Below are positions 55,105 through 62,615 of a stretch of 64,000 nt of DNA, in pieces. The notes beneath the pieces are model-generated. The model was not told the DNA's origin. It worked only from the letters and a program-made list of their open reading frames with translations, and ran no database searches. Source of the DNA: Cohnella laeviribosi DSM 21336 (GTDB lineage Bacteria; Bacillota; Bacilli; Paenibacillales; Paenibacillaceae); the NCBI RefSeq assembly GCF_000378425.1, contig NZ_KB899819.1, forward strand, positions 1 through 64,000, in the 5' to 3' direction. Each line of letters opens with the position of its first letter. Within the stretch, counting starts at the first letter, position 1. A program made the position numbers and the translations under genes.

Positions 55105-56208
55105 TTGTCCCTTATGATAACGAATCCGGATCGCAAAATGGCGGAAATAGCGGACAAAGTCCGAAACGGCGAACGACTGAGTTTGGAGGACGGCATCTTT
55201 CTGTACGAATCCGACGACCTGCTCACGATCGGACAGCTTGCCAACGAAGTCAATCTCCGCAAAAACGGCAAAAAAGTTTATTTTACCGAAACGATGAGCC
55301 TCTACTTCACCAACGTCTGCGAATCGCACTGCGCTTTCTGCAGCTTCCGCAAGGATTTGGGCGAAGAAGGCTCTTATACATTGACGCCGGAAGAAATGTT
55401 CGAGTATGTGGATCAGCACATCACGCCGAACACCCGGGAGTTTCATATCGTCGGCGGGCACAACAATCACGTTCCGTTCGATTACTACGTCGAGTCGATC
55501 CGCGCGCTGAAGGAACGTTATCCGCAAGTGACCATCAAAGCGTATACCGCGGCGGAAATCGACTTCTTCTCGCGTCTGTCCGGCTTGAGCTACCGCGAGG
55601 TGCTGGAGCGGCTGATGGATGTCGGGCTGCAATCCCTGACGGGCGGAGGCGCGGAAATTTTGTCCGATCAATACCGCAAAAAGATGCGGGTGGAAAAAGC
55701 GGGCATCGAGCAGTATTTGGAGGTGCACCGGACCGCGCATCAGCTCGGGATGAAGACGCCGACCACGATGCTGTACGGACCGGTCGAATCCATTGAAGAA
55801 CGCGTGCGGCATATGCTGCATTTGCGCGAATTGCAGGACGAGACGAACGGCTTCCAGGTGTTCATCCCGCTGTCCATGCAGCCGACCAGCCCGAAGGCCG
55901 GCATTCGCCGCCGCAATTCCGCTTTCGAAGATTTGAAAGCCATCGCCATCGGCCGTCTGATGCTGGACAACTTCCAGCATGTCAAAGCCTACTTCATCAA
56001 CATCGGCACGCAGCTTACGCAAGTCGCACTGACGATGGGCGCCTCCGACGCCCACGGCACGGTCGTCCGGGAACGAATCAGCCACGCCGCAGGCGCGCTG
56101 ACGCCGGCCGGCATCACCCGGGAAGATCTCGTATGGCTCATCAAGGGTGCGGGACGCATTCCGGTGGAGCGCGATACGCTGTATAACGAATTGAAGGTTT
56201 ACGAATAA
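55105..56208 (+). CDS. mqnE: Aminofutalosine synthase MqnE (radical SAM)
   Basis: A 367-residue radical SAM enzyme of the futalosine route to menaquinone. The cluster cysteines C72, C76 and C79 are in NVCESHCAFCSF. The segments VGGHNNHVPFDYYVESIRAL and AYTAAEIDFFSRLSGLS are typical of MqnE rather than MqnC. It joins SAM-derived chemistry to 3-[(1-carboxyvinyl)oxy]benzoate to give aminofutalosine. The start is a TTG at 55105 with AAGGAGG eight bases upstream; the long in-frame leader from 54940 is not translated in my view because it covers the promoter. Confidence 0.93.
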   Translation: MSLMITNPDRKMAEIADKVRNGERLSLEDGIFLYESDDLLTIGQLANEVNLRKNGKKVYFTETMSLYFTNVCESHCAFCSFRKDLGEEGSYTLTPEEMFEYVDQHITPNTREFHIVGGHNNHVPFDYYVESIRALKERYPQVTIKAYTAAEIDFFSRLSGLSYREVLERLMDVGLQSLTGGGAEILSDQYRKKMRVEKAGIEQYLEVHRTAHQLGMKTPTTMLYGPVESIEERVRHMLHLRELQDETNGFQVFIPLSMQPTSPKAGIRRRNSAFEDLKAIAIGRLMLDNFQHVKAYFINIGTQLTQVALTMGASDAHGTVVRERISHAAGALTPAGITREDLVWLIKGAGRIPVERDTLYNELKVYE

Positions 56209-56220
56209 AGGCAGGCACGG

Positions 56221-56250
56221 GACAGCGGCAGATGCTGCCGCTGTTTTTTG
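56221..56250 (+). terminator. Terminator of mqnE
   Basis: ACAGCGGCAG-ATG-CTGCCGCTGT followed by TTTTTT, 12 bases after the stop. Confidence 0.88.
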
Positions 56251-56313
56251 CTGCGGATTCTGTCCGACGTATGGTCATAATAAGAAGAACAGACATCAAA
56301 GGAGAAATCATAC

Positions 56314-57369
56314 ATGAGCACTGTCGTAATACTTGGTGGAGGCTACGGCGGGTTGACCGTCGTGCACGAACTGTTGGACCGCGTTCCTTCGGACGTCCGA
56401 ATCGTGCTGGTCGACCGCAATCCGTTCGGAGCGCTGAAAACCGAATTTTACGCGCTGGCTGCCGGAACGTCATCCGAAGTCGATATTCGCGTCTCTTTCC
56501 CTTCCCATCCTCAATTGGATATCGTATACGGCGAAGTCCTTTCCGTTTCGTTCGAAGACCGAACCGTCCAGATTGCGGATCGGGACCCGCTGCCGTTCGA
56601 TTCCCTGGTCATTGCCCTCGGCTGCACCGATAATTATCACGGCATTCCCGGGGCCAGCGAATATTCGACCGGCGTCCAAACGCTTTCGGCCACGCGCCGC
56701 ACGTACCAACTGCTGAACGATACGAAGCCTTACGGCCAAATCAACATCGTCGGCGGAGGCTTGTCCGGCGTCGAAGTCGCGTCGGAACTGCGCGAGAGCC
56801 GTCCGGATCTGAATATCCGCATCCTGGACCGAAGCAGCCTCATGTCCGCATTTCCCGGGAAATTGCAGAAATTTGTCGCATCCTGGTTCCAGGAACACGA
56901 CGTCGAACTCCGCTCGCAAATACATATTACGAAGCTGGAGGAAGGCGTGATCTATAACGGATCGGAGGAAATTCCTTCCGACGTGACCGTATGGACGGCC
57001 GGCATCCAGCCGGTCGAGCTGGTGCAGAAGATGTCGTTCCCGAAGGACAAGCAGGGCCGGCTGATCGTCAATGAATGGCATGAACTGCCGGATGTGAGGA
57101 ATGTGTTCGTGATCGGCGATTGCTCCAGCCAGCCGTTCTCCCCCAGCGGACAGCTTGCCCAGGCGCAGGGCCACCAGGTGGCTCAGGTTATTGCGGCACG
57201 GTGGAACAACAAGGAAATCAGTCTGCCCCGCATTCGCCTGAAAGGCACGCTCGGATCGCTGGGCAAGAAGTCGGGCTTCGGCCTGATGGGGTCGACGCCG
57301 ATTATGGGACGCATCCCGCGCATGCTCAAAAGCGGCGTACTCTGGAAGAGCCGCCGCCATTTCGGGTAA
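56314..57369 (+). CDS. yutJ: NADH dehydrogenase-like flavoprotein (YutJ type)
   Basis: A 351-residue FAD-dependent pyridine nucleotide-disulfide oxidoreductase related to type II NADH dehydrogenases. FAD binds at TVVILGGGYGGLTVVHEL (residues 3-20), NAD at INIVGGGLSGVEVASEL near 149, and the second FAD motif NVFVIGDCSSQ is near 264. It is shorter than Ndh at the C-terminus, so membrane binding may differ. AAAGGAGAAATCATAC precedes the ATG. It is convergent with yuzB, as in Bacillus. Confidence 0.88.
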   Translation: MSTVVILGGGYGGLTVVHELLDRVPSDVRIVLVDRNPFGALKTEFYALAAGTSSEVDIRVSFPSHPQLDIVYGEVLSVSFEDRTVQIADRDPLPFDSLVIALGCTDNYHGIPGASEYSTGVQTLSATRRTYQLLNDTKPYGQINIVGGGLSGVEVASELRESRPDLNIRILDRSSLMSAFPGKLQKFVASWFQEHDVELRSQIHITKLEEGVIYNGSEEIPSDVTVWTAGIQPVELVQKMSFPKDKQGRLIVNEWHELPDVRNVFVIGDCSSQPFSPSGQLAQAQGHQVAQVIAARWNNKEISLPRIRLKGTLGSLGKKSGFGLMGSTPIMGRIPRMLKSGVLWKSRRHFG

Positions 57370-57381
57370 TCGTTTTTCGGT

Positions 57382-57648
57382 TTATAGATCGTCAAGCAAT
57401 TTGTCAAGCGCCGAACGTTCATCTTCCTGCGCGCGAAGCTCCTCGACGATCCGATCGTACAGCTCGTCTGCGGTCTCCGCGAACACGGGCGTCCCGTTAA
57501 CCAAGGCATACGGAGACAGATAGCACTCGCCGCAGTTGCCAAGACATCCGTATTCCACAATCTCGATGTCGGGGAGCTCCTCCAGCCGCCGCAGCACCCG
57601 GTCGGTTCCATGATGCATGTTGCTGACGCAAAATTCCACAATGTGCAC
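57382..57648 (-). CDS. yuzB: YuzB-family (DUF1450) protein
   Basis: An 88-residue protein with a thioredoxin-like, ferredoxin-like cysteine pattern: C7 in VEFCVSN and C35, C39, C42 in YGCLGNCGECY, followed by ALVNGTPVFA. DUF1450/YuzB proteins are of unknown function but the cysteines suggest a metal or Fe-S site. It starts at GTG with AAGGAAGGTGG upstream. It lies between yutJ and yutI, the same order as in Bacillus, which links it by context to redox or Fe-S metabolism. Confidence 0.87.
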   Translation of the reverse strand: MHIVEFCVSNMHHGTDRVLRRLEELPDIEIVEYGCLGNCGECYLSPYALVNGTPVFAETADELYDRIVEELRAQEDERSALDKLLDDL

Positions 57649-57681
57649 GGGGCCACCTTCCTTTCTTTAGCGGACGTCCGT

Positions 57682-57709
57682 TTTACTTTAATGCATTTTG
57701 TACTATAAT
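57682..57709 (+). promoter_or_regulatory. Promoter of yutI
   Basis: TTTACT at 57682-57687 and TATAAT at 57704-57709 with a 16-bp spacer, 24 bp before the start codon. Confidence 0.65.
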
Positions 57710-57733
57710 AACGTTAGAAAGGAGTCGATAGCC

Positions 57734-57985
57734 ATGAGCGAAAACGCGCAAACCGCGAACTCGATGTACGACGAAGTCCTCGAAGTTCTCGACAAGCTGC
57801 GCCCGTTCCTGCAGCGCGACGGCGGCGACGTTGAACTCGTCGACGTGGAAGACGGCATCGTCAAGCTGCGTCTGATGGGCGCATGCGGCAGCTGCCCGAG
57901 CTCCACGATCACGCTGAAAGCCGGCATCGAACGCGCGCTGTTCGAAGAAGTCGAAGGCATCCAGGAAGTCGTGCAAGTGTTCTAA
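57734..57985 (+). CDS. yutI: NifU-like Fe-S scaffold protein (YutI type)
   Basis: An 83-residue protein consisting only of the NifU C-terminal domain. C51 and C54 in [11 protein letters not shown] bridge a labile Fe-S cluster between two subunits. [20 protein letters not shown] is the domain's opening. AAAGGAG lies nine bases before ATG at 57734; the frame is open further to 57698 but that part overlaps the promoter. It works with A-type carriers such as ErpA, encoded 3.5 kb away. Confidence 0.92.
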   Translation: MSENAQTANSMYDEVLEVLDKLRPFLQRDGGDVELVDVEDGIVKLRLMGACGSCPSSTITLKAGIERALFEEVEGIQEVVQVF

Positions 57986-58021
57986 TTTTATCGTCACATT
58001 CTGGCCCGCTTGCTCGGGATG

Positions 58022-58066
58022 GAAAAAGGGTCCTGCCCCCGGTTGTGCCGGAGGCGGGACCTTTTG
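58022..58066. terminator. Bidirectional terminator between yutI and an SDR gene
   Basis: AAGGGTCCTGCCCCCGG pairs imperfectly with CCGGAGGCGGGACCTTTT; A-runs precede and T-runs follow, so it can serve both convergent genes. Confidence 0.75.
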
Positions 58067-58111
58067 CCGTCTTCGGGCCATCCGGCGCCCGCATCCGGCA
58101 CACGGACGCGC

Positions 58112-58894
58112 TCACGTCCGCTTGATATTGCTGACGATCGGGTCGAATCCGCCCGACACGTCGATCGAATTGCCGGTGATGAAATCGGATTCGGGCAAGC
58201 ACAGAAAGCCGATGACGCGCGCGACGTCCTCCCCGGTGCCTGGCCGGCCGCGCGGCGATTCCTCGTCCTCGACGCCCTCCACGTCGGCGATCCCCTTCTC
58301 CTTATTATCTCCCCGAATGTCGCCGGGACAAATCATGTTGACGGTAATGCCGTTGCACGCTTCCTCCGCGGCCAGCGTCTTCGTGAACGAAACCAGGCCG
58401 ACTTTGGCAGCCGCGTAAACCGCCCTGTGCGGCCACGAACGGGCCTCGGCGGCATGGCCGAAGCCGAAATGCACGATCCGTCCCCACTGCCTCTTCCGCA
58501 TGCCCGGCAGCACCCGGTGGTCGAGCAGCATCGTGCCGACGAGATTGCCGTTCATCAGGTAATGAATTTCTTCCACCGTGTAATCGGCGAAGCGTTTTCG
58601 TTCCCGGATAAAAGGACCGGCGTTGTTGACCAAAATATCGATCTGGCCCAGCCGGCGCTCCGTCTCCGTCACCAGCCGTTCCGCTTCCTCGGCCTTCGCG
58701 ACGTCGGCCTGCAGGGCAACCGCGCGCCGCCCCATGGCGGAGATCTCTTCGCAGACGCGCTCCGCTTCCGCGCGGCTCGTTACATAATTGACGGCCACAT
58801 CGCAGCCGAGCGATGCAAGCTCAAGCGCCGTCCGTCTGCCCAAGCCTTTCGCGCTTCCGGTCACTAACGCCGTTTTTCCCAGCAGCTTTGCCAA
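58112..58894 (-). CDS. SDR-family oxidoreductase lacking the usual catalytic serine
   Basis: A 260-residue short-chain dehydrogenase, FabG-like in form. It keeps the cofactor motif VTGSAKGLG (residues 11-19), NNAGPF near 89 and YAAAK near 158, and ends in the ITGNSIDVSGGFDP segment. In the place of the usual IVNISS before the tyrosine it has RIVHFGFGHA, so the catalytic serine is missing. It may have altered chemistry or act on an unusual substrate. It follows the HEPN-like gene by 37 bp on the same strand and may be co-transcribed with it. Confidence 0.87.
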   Translation of the reverse strand: MAKLLGKTALVTGSAKGLGRRTALELASLGCDVAVNYVTSRAEAERVCEEISAMGRRAVALQADVAKAEEAERLVTETERRLGQIDILVNNAGPFIRERKRFADYTVEEIHYLMNGNLVGTMLLDHRVLPGMRKRQWGRIVHFGFGHAAEARSWPHRAVYAAAKVGLVSFTKTLAAEEACNGITVNMICPGDIRGDNKEKGIADVEGVEDEESPRGRPGTGEDVARVIGFLCLPESDFITGNSIDVSGGFDPIVSNIKRT

Positions 58895-58931
58895 CCGTTC
58901 CCGCCCCTTCCCCGCAGCGCGGCATCAAACT

Positions 58932-59642
58932 TTAACGAACGTTGAATCGCAAATAGCGGAAGGAGATGGCCAGCGTCTGGACGATCATGTGCCATCCTTC
59001 CTCCAAATCCTCCATTTGCGCCGACAAATCCTCGAGCCGAAACCGGTAAAGGTCCCCTTTTCCCGAATGCAGGCTTTGCAGCAAATCGTCCTGCAGTTCC
59101 GCATTCATATGATGAATTTCCATATTGCGTCTTGTCCGCAGCCGGCCCAGCGCGGCCTGATGGCCGTCCTTCAATTGCCCGAGGCGCTCTCCGAGCTCCC
59201 GGTGAAAGCCGTCCTGCCGCATCCGGCGCAAAACGGTAAAAAAAGAGAAATGCGCCTTGACCTTCTCCGTCTCCAGCGCAAGCGCGTCGTTGAGGAGCGT
59301 ACCCAGCTTGTCCAACAACGAGAAGACGCGAATAAAAGCATTTTTGTCGAAATAGACGTAGCGGTCGTAATTCAGCCGCTCCGCTTCCCCCATCTCCTTC
59401 AGGGACGCCGCGGTGATTTGGCTTCCGAACCGAATGGCGGCATAGCGGCTTTGCTCCAACTCGTCAAACGACCGCAGCAGCCCTTCCGACCAGATCCAAT
59501 ATTTGCGGAACTTCGCGCCGCCGTCCGGTTTCCGGTCTAACGCATTTTGCACATAGCGGATAAACGCCTCCATCTCCCGGACGGTTTCCGCAGACTGCCC
59601 TTCCCACTTCCGGGGCCGTTCCCCGAACATCAGTCTTAGCAT
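58932..59642 (-). CDS. HEPN-like protein (Cthe_2314 type)
   Basis: A 236-residue, almost wholly helical protein. Near residue 171 it carries RRNMEIHHMN, which fits the RN-x3-H arrangement of HEPN ribonuclease families, and the general pattern recalls the Cthe_2314-like HEPN proteins common in Paenibacillaceae. I cannot confirm the family without a profile search. No minimal nucleotidyltransferase partner is adjacent; the neighbours are an SDR gene and a repeat-rich gap. Whether it is a toxin, a stress RNase or inactive is open. Confidence 0.62.
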   Translation of the reverse strand: MLRLMFGERPRKWEGQSAETVREMEAFIRYVQNALDRKPDGGAKFRKYWIWSEGLLRSFDELEQSRYAAIRFGSQITAASLKEMGEAERLNYDRYVYFDKNAFIRVFSLLDKLGTLLNDALALETEKVKAHFSFFTVLRRMRQDGFHRELGERLGQLKDGHQAALGRLRTRRNMEIHHMNAELQDDLLQSLHSGKGDLYRFRLEDLSAQMEDLEEGWHMIVQTLAISFRYLRFNVR

Positions 59643-59721
59643 GTCGTTCCTCCAACGCGCATATCCTCTCCCGCCGGACCCTCCAACCGTTTCGTCAGGC
59701 TGTCCGTTCCTTCATTTTAAG

Positions 59722-59772
59722 CAAAAAAAGCGCCGCGCTCAACCGATAAAGGCTGAGGTCGGCGCCGGAGGG
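59722..59772 (-). terminator. Possible terminator for leftward transcription
   Basis: On the minus strand GGCGCCG and CGGCGCT pair with an inner TCA/TGA arm, followed by TTTTTTT. It lies upstream of the HEPN-like gene and would end leftward transcripts coming from the ubiD region. Confidence 0.55.
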
Positions 59773-59959
59773 CTTTCGTTGTTTTCGACGACTGATCCAT
59801 TCACATCCAATTTTTGTTTTTCGTTTTTTAAGGCCATGTTCGGGATTGGTTGGGAGCCGTCTACGTTTGGGCCTCTTTCGATAAACGAGCAAACGAGCGA
59901 ACCCGCGTGGCCGTTCGGCTTGAAGAGACAGGGAATCCACGCGTTGAAGCCGGTTCGTT

Positions 59960-60040
59960 CGCCATGTAGTCCATCCAGTACCCTACATCGCTGTCCGCCG
60001 TGATGCTCATCCGCCATGTAGTCCGTCCAGTACCTCACAT
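59960..60040 (+). repeat. Pair of 29-bp direct repeats
   Basis: CGCCATGTAGTCCATCCAGT at 59960 and CGCCATGTAGTCCGTCCAGT at 60012, each continuing to ACAT, differ at only a few of 29 positions and are 52 bp apart. Confidence 0.75.
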
Positions 60041-60060
60041 GGCCCCGAGTGGCTATGGAT

Positions 60061-60245
60061 TATATTGGATTTTGTGCAGGATGCGGACTCCTTTCGCCCT
60101 TTTCCGGATCGTATATTGGATTTTCTCCAATGAAAAGGCCCGTGAGCCGTGTGGATTCGGCTTCTGCGGGCCAAAAAACTGGATATATCCAACATAGATC
60201 GGCTTCCGGCGCCTGAACGGCAAATTTGGTTGGATTTTTCCAATA
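60061..60245 (+). repeat. Cluster of TTGGA...TCCAA palindromes
   Basis: ATTGGA-TTTTC-TCCAAT at 60115-60131, TGGATATATCCA at 60180-60191 and TTGGA-TTTT-TCCAA at 60230-60243 are perfect short palindromes; 60061-60073 is a left half, TATATTGGATTTT. The spacing is 50-65 bp. Confidence 0.7.
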
Positions 60246-60420
60246 TAGACGCGTAGCCGAGCTGCTATATAGTCACGATGGAGATAGAGATATAGATGCA
60301 TAGGCTACGGTTTGCTCATAGACTGCGGTTGCTCATCGTCGCGATGGCTAAATGGTCACGGTTGCGATAAATTGCCGAGGTTGCTGTATAGCCGCGGTTG
60401 CGATTACGATGACTAGGTGA

Positions 60421-60543
60421 CTATATAACCGAAATTGCAATGAACGAACAGCCAGCCGCTGCGCCATCCCGGGCAACTTCGGCCGCCGACTTGCCGTTCC
60501 CGATTTTCGTTATGGGTACGACGCGATTCTTGGACATGGGCAT
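60421..60543 (-). CDS. Possible small protein, 40 residues
   Basis: ATG at 60543 is preceded by GGAGGG six bases upstream and opens a frame of 40 codons beginning MPMSKNRVVPITKIGNGKSA. The composition is Ala/Val/Lys-rich without a membrane helix or cysteine pair. I know no family for it. The good ribosome site is the only evidence, and the downstream part runs into a degenerate repeat, so it could be a decayed or spurious frame. Confidence 0.35.
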   Translation of the reverse strand: MPMSKNRVVPITKIGNGKSAAEVARDGAAAGCSFIAISVI

Positions 60544-60643
60544 CATCAACCCTCCGTCCAATAGGGCTCATCACAAGATCGACAGAGCGCTTGGAAATCC
60601 TAATTCGTTAAGGGGCCGTTCGCCGTTTACTCCAAACGCTTCG

Positions 60644-60808
60644 TCATTTCAGGAAATTCGACGCCCATAAAATCACCGTCATGCCCATCATCATCGTAAG
60701 GACAAAATAGGCAAACCATTTGACGGGCTTCGGCAGACCGCTGACATCGACCCTCTGTGGCGGACCTCCCCCTTCTATTCGCTGGGAAATGAAGCCGAGC
60801 GGAGGCAT
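60644..60808 (-). CDS. Small single-span membrane protein downstream of ubiD
   Basis: A 54-residue protein that starts 12 bp after the ubiD-type stop codon on the same strand. Residues 1-30 are polar (PPQRVDVSGLPKPVKW marks the end), and residues 31-53 form one hydrophobic helix (WFAYFVLTMMMGMTVILWAS). The ribosome site is weak, so expression may depend on coupling to the upstream gene. The segment P-x-K-W-F-x-Y-F preceding a helix looks like a real membrane anchor rather than a shadow. Function unknown. Confidence 0.55.
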   Translation of the reverse strand: MPPLGFISQRIEGGGPPQRVDVSGLPKPVKWFAYFVLTMMMGMTVILWASNFLK

Positions 60809-60820
60809 CGGTTCGTTTTT

Positions 60821-62593
60821 TTACCGTGTACGGATGCCGTATTCTTTCCACCGTTTGTCGACCAGCTGCACGATGTCTTCCCGGGGGAAAAGCTCGTCCG
60901 GATAGCCGGGCTTCATCCGGGCATCGATGACGAGCGGCAGGCCGTAGCTGATATGGTGGCGGCCCGCCTCGCTCACGGCGTAAATATCCTGCGCCGGATT
61001 AAACCGCGTGAACGTCGTCCACAGGAAGGACGACTCTCCGTCGGCCATGTCCGCGTCGTCCGCCAGAACGACCAGCGGCCATTCGCAGCCGGTTTCGGCA
61101 AGATGAACGGACAGCTTGTCCGCCAGCTGCGGATCGCGCGTATAGCTCGCTCCCTGAACGACCAGACAGCCGGGACAGAACGGCTTCAGCCGGTCGACGC
61201 CCGGAATTTCCGCCCCGGTGTACTCGGCCGGAAGCTTCCGGATCGGATCGCCGATGCCGAGCAGCACCGCCTTGCTGCCGTGGTTCAGCCGGGGCCCGGT
61301 ATAGTCGAGCGTATCGTGGGACGTGTTGTCGAACACGTACAGATCCCGCTTCGGGTCGAAACGTTCCAGCACCGTCGTCAACAGCTGCCTGAACTGCTCC
61401 AGATCGACAGGCTGGTCGGTCAGCATCAGCACCTTCGTCAGCGTCAACTGGCCCTGTCCGAGGATGCTGAACGCCGTACCCATCGCTTCCCGGGAGTAGC
61501 TTTCCCGCACGACGGCCGCAGACAGCGCGTGAAAGCCCGTATCCGCATACGTCCACAGGCTGCGGACGCCCGGCATGACCAGCGGAAACGCGGGCGAAAG
61601 CAGCCGCTGCAGAAATTCGCCCAAATAATAATCCTCTTGACGCGGCTTGCCGACGACCGTCGCCGGATAAATCGCATCCTTGCGGTGCCAGACATGATCG
61701 ACGTGAAACACCGGAAAATCGTGCTGAAGCGAATAATAGCCGTAATGGTCGCCGAACGGCCCTTCCGGACGGCGCTCGAACGGCAGCATGCGGCCGGAAA
61801 TGGCAAATTCCGCTTCCGCGGGAATGCGGTGGCCGCCGAGCGGGTCATCGACCATCGGCAACTTGCCGCCCATAATGAGCGAAGCGAGCAGCAGTTCCGG
61901 CAAATTCTCCGGAGCCGGAGCGATGGCGGACGCGATCAGCGCCGGAGGCCCGCCGAGAAAGACCGTGACGGGCAGCGGCTCGTTGCGCTTTTCCGCTTCG
62001 CTGTAATGAAAGCCGCCGCCCCGGTGAATCTGAATATGCATGCCGGTCGTGCTGTCGTCGAAAATCTGCATCCGGTACATGCCGAGATTATGCCGCTTCG
62101 GCTGTCCGGGCTGCTCCGTATACACCAGCGGAAGCGTGATGAAGGGGCCCCCGTCGTCCTGCCAGCTGGTCAGCGCGGGCAGTCCCGCCAGCGGCCGCTC
62201 CGTGCGCGAGACGCCGAGCACCGGAGCCGTGTCCCGGCTCGTTTTGCGCAAGCCGATTTTCAGCAAATCGAGCAGCATGTCCTTCTCCTGCCAGAGCGCG
62301 GAGAACGTCGGCGGCAGCAGCTTGTCGATCGCGCCGACGAGACGGTTCATCAGCTGCTCCGGCCGAGGGCCGAACGCCAGATCGACTCTGCGGCTTGTCC
62401 CGAACATGTTGGTCGCCACGGGAAACGGGCTGCCCTTGACGTTCGTGAACAGCAAAGCCGGACCCTCCTCCTGAATCACCCTGCGGTGGATTTCGGCAAT
62501 TTCCAGGTAAGGATCGACGGGCGCTTCGATAATCGCCAAATCCTTGTCCTTGCGCAGAACTTCCAAAAACGGACGAAGCGACGAAAAGCTCAA
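60821..62593 (-). CDS. UbiD-family decarboxylase, possibly for menaquinone
   Basis: A 590-residue decarboxylase of the UbiD family, which uses prenylated FMN made by a UbiX partner. The prFMN/metal site region TGMHIQIHRGGGFHYSEAEK lies near residue 180, and the catalytic Glu region GPFGDHYGYYS near 280. In organisms using the futalosine pathway, a UbiD homologue removes the carboxyl group late in menaquinone synthesis; with mqnE in the same window that role is plausible but unproven. A TTG at 62593 with GGAGG nine bases upstream is preferred over a GTG at 62602 that abuts the site. It follows ctaA closely. Confidence 0.87.
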   Translation of the reverse strand: MSFSSLRPFLEVLRKDKDLAIIEAPVDPYLEIAEIHRRVIQEEGPALLFTNVKGSPFPVATNMFGTSRRVDLAFGPRPEQLMNRLVGAIDKLLPPTFSALWQEKDMLLDLLKIGLRKTSRDTAPVLGVSRTERPLAGLPALTSWQDDGGPFITLPLVYTEQPGQPKRHNLGMYRMQIFDDSTTGMHIQIHRGGGFHYSEAEKRNEPLPVTVFLGGPPALIASAIAPAPENLPELLLASLIMGGKLPMVDDPLGGHRIPAEAEFAISGRMLPFERRPEGPFGDHYGYYSLQHDFPVFHVDHVWHRKDAIYPATVVGKPRQEDYYLGEFLQRLLSPAFPLVMPGVRSLWTYADTGFHALSAAVVRESYSREAMGTAFSILGQGQLTLTKVLMLTDQPVDLEQFRQLLTTVLERFDPKRDLYVFDNTSHDTLDYTGPRLNHGSKAVLLGIGDPIRKLPAEYTGAEIPGVDRLKPFCPGCLVVQGASYTRDPQLADKLSVHLAETGCEWPLVVLADDADMADGESSFLWTTFTRFNPAQDIYAVSEAGRHHISYGLPLVIDARMKPGYPDELFPREDIVQLVDKRWKEYGIRTR

Positions 62594-62615
62594 TGGATTC
62601 ACCCTCCAAGCGGCA

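Larger units (their letters stand above)
59643..60420. other. Repeat-rich gap without recognisable genes
   Basis: This 778-bp stretch contains a probable terminator, a pair of 29-bp direct repeats, a palindrome cluster, and from about 60265 a degenerate run in which GCGGTTGC-like words recur every 25-35 bp. I see no coding frame with a credible ribosome site. Confidence 0.6.

Noticed and set aside
58932-59642. Toxin-antitoxin pair with the adjacent SDR gene
   Set aside because: No nucleotidyltransferase or antitoxin-like gene is adjacent, and an oxidoreductase is not a known HEPN partner.
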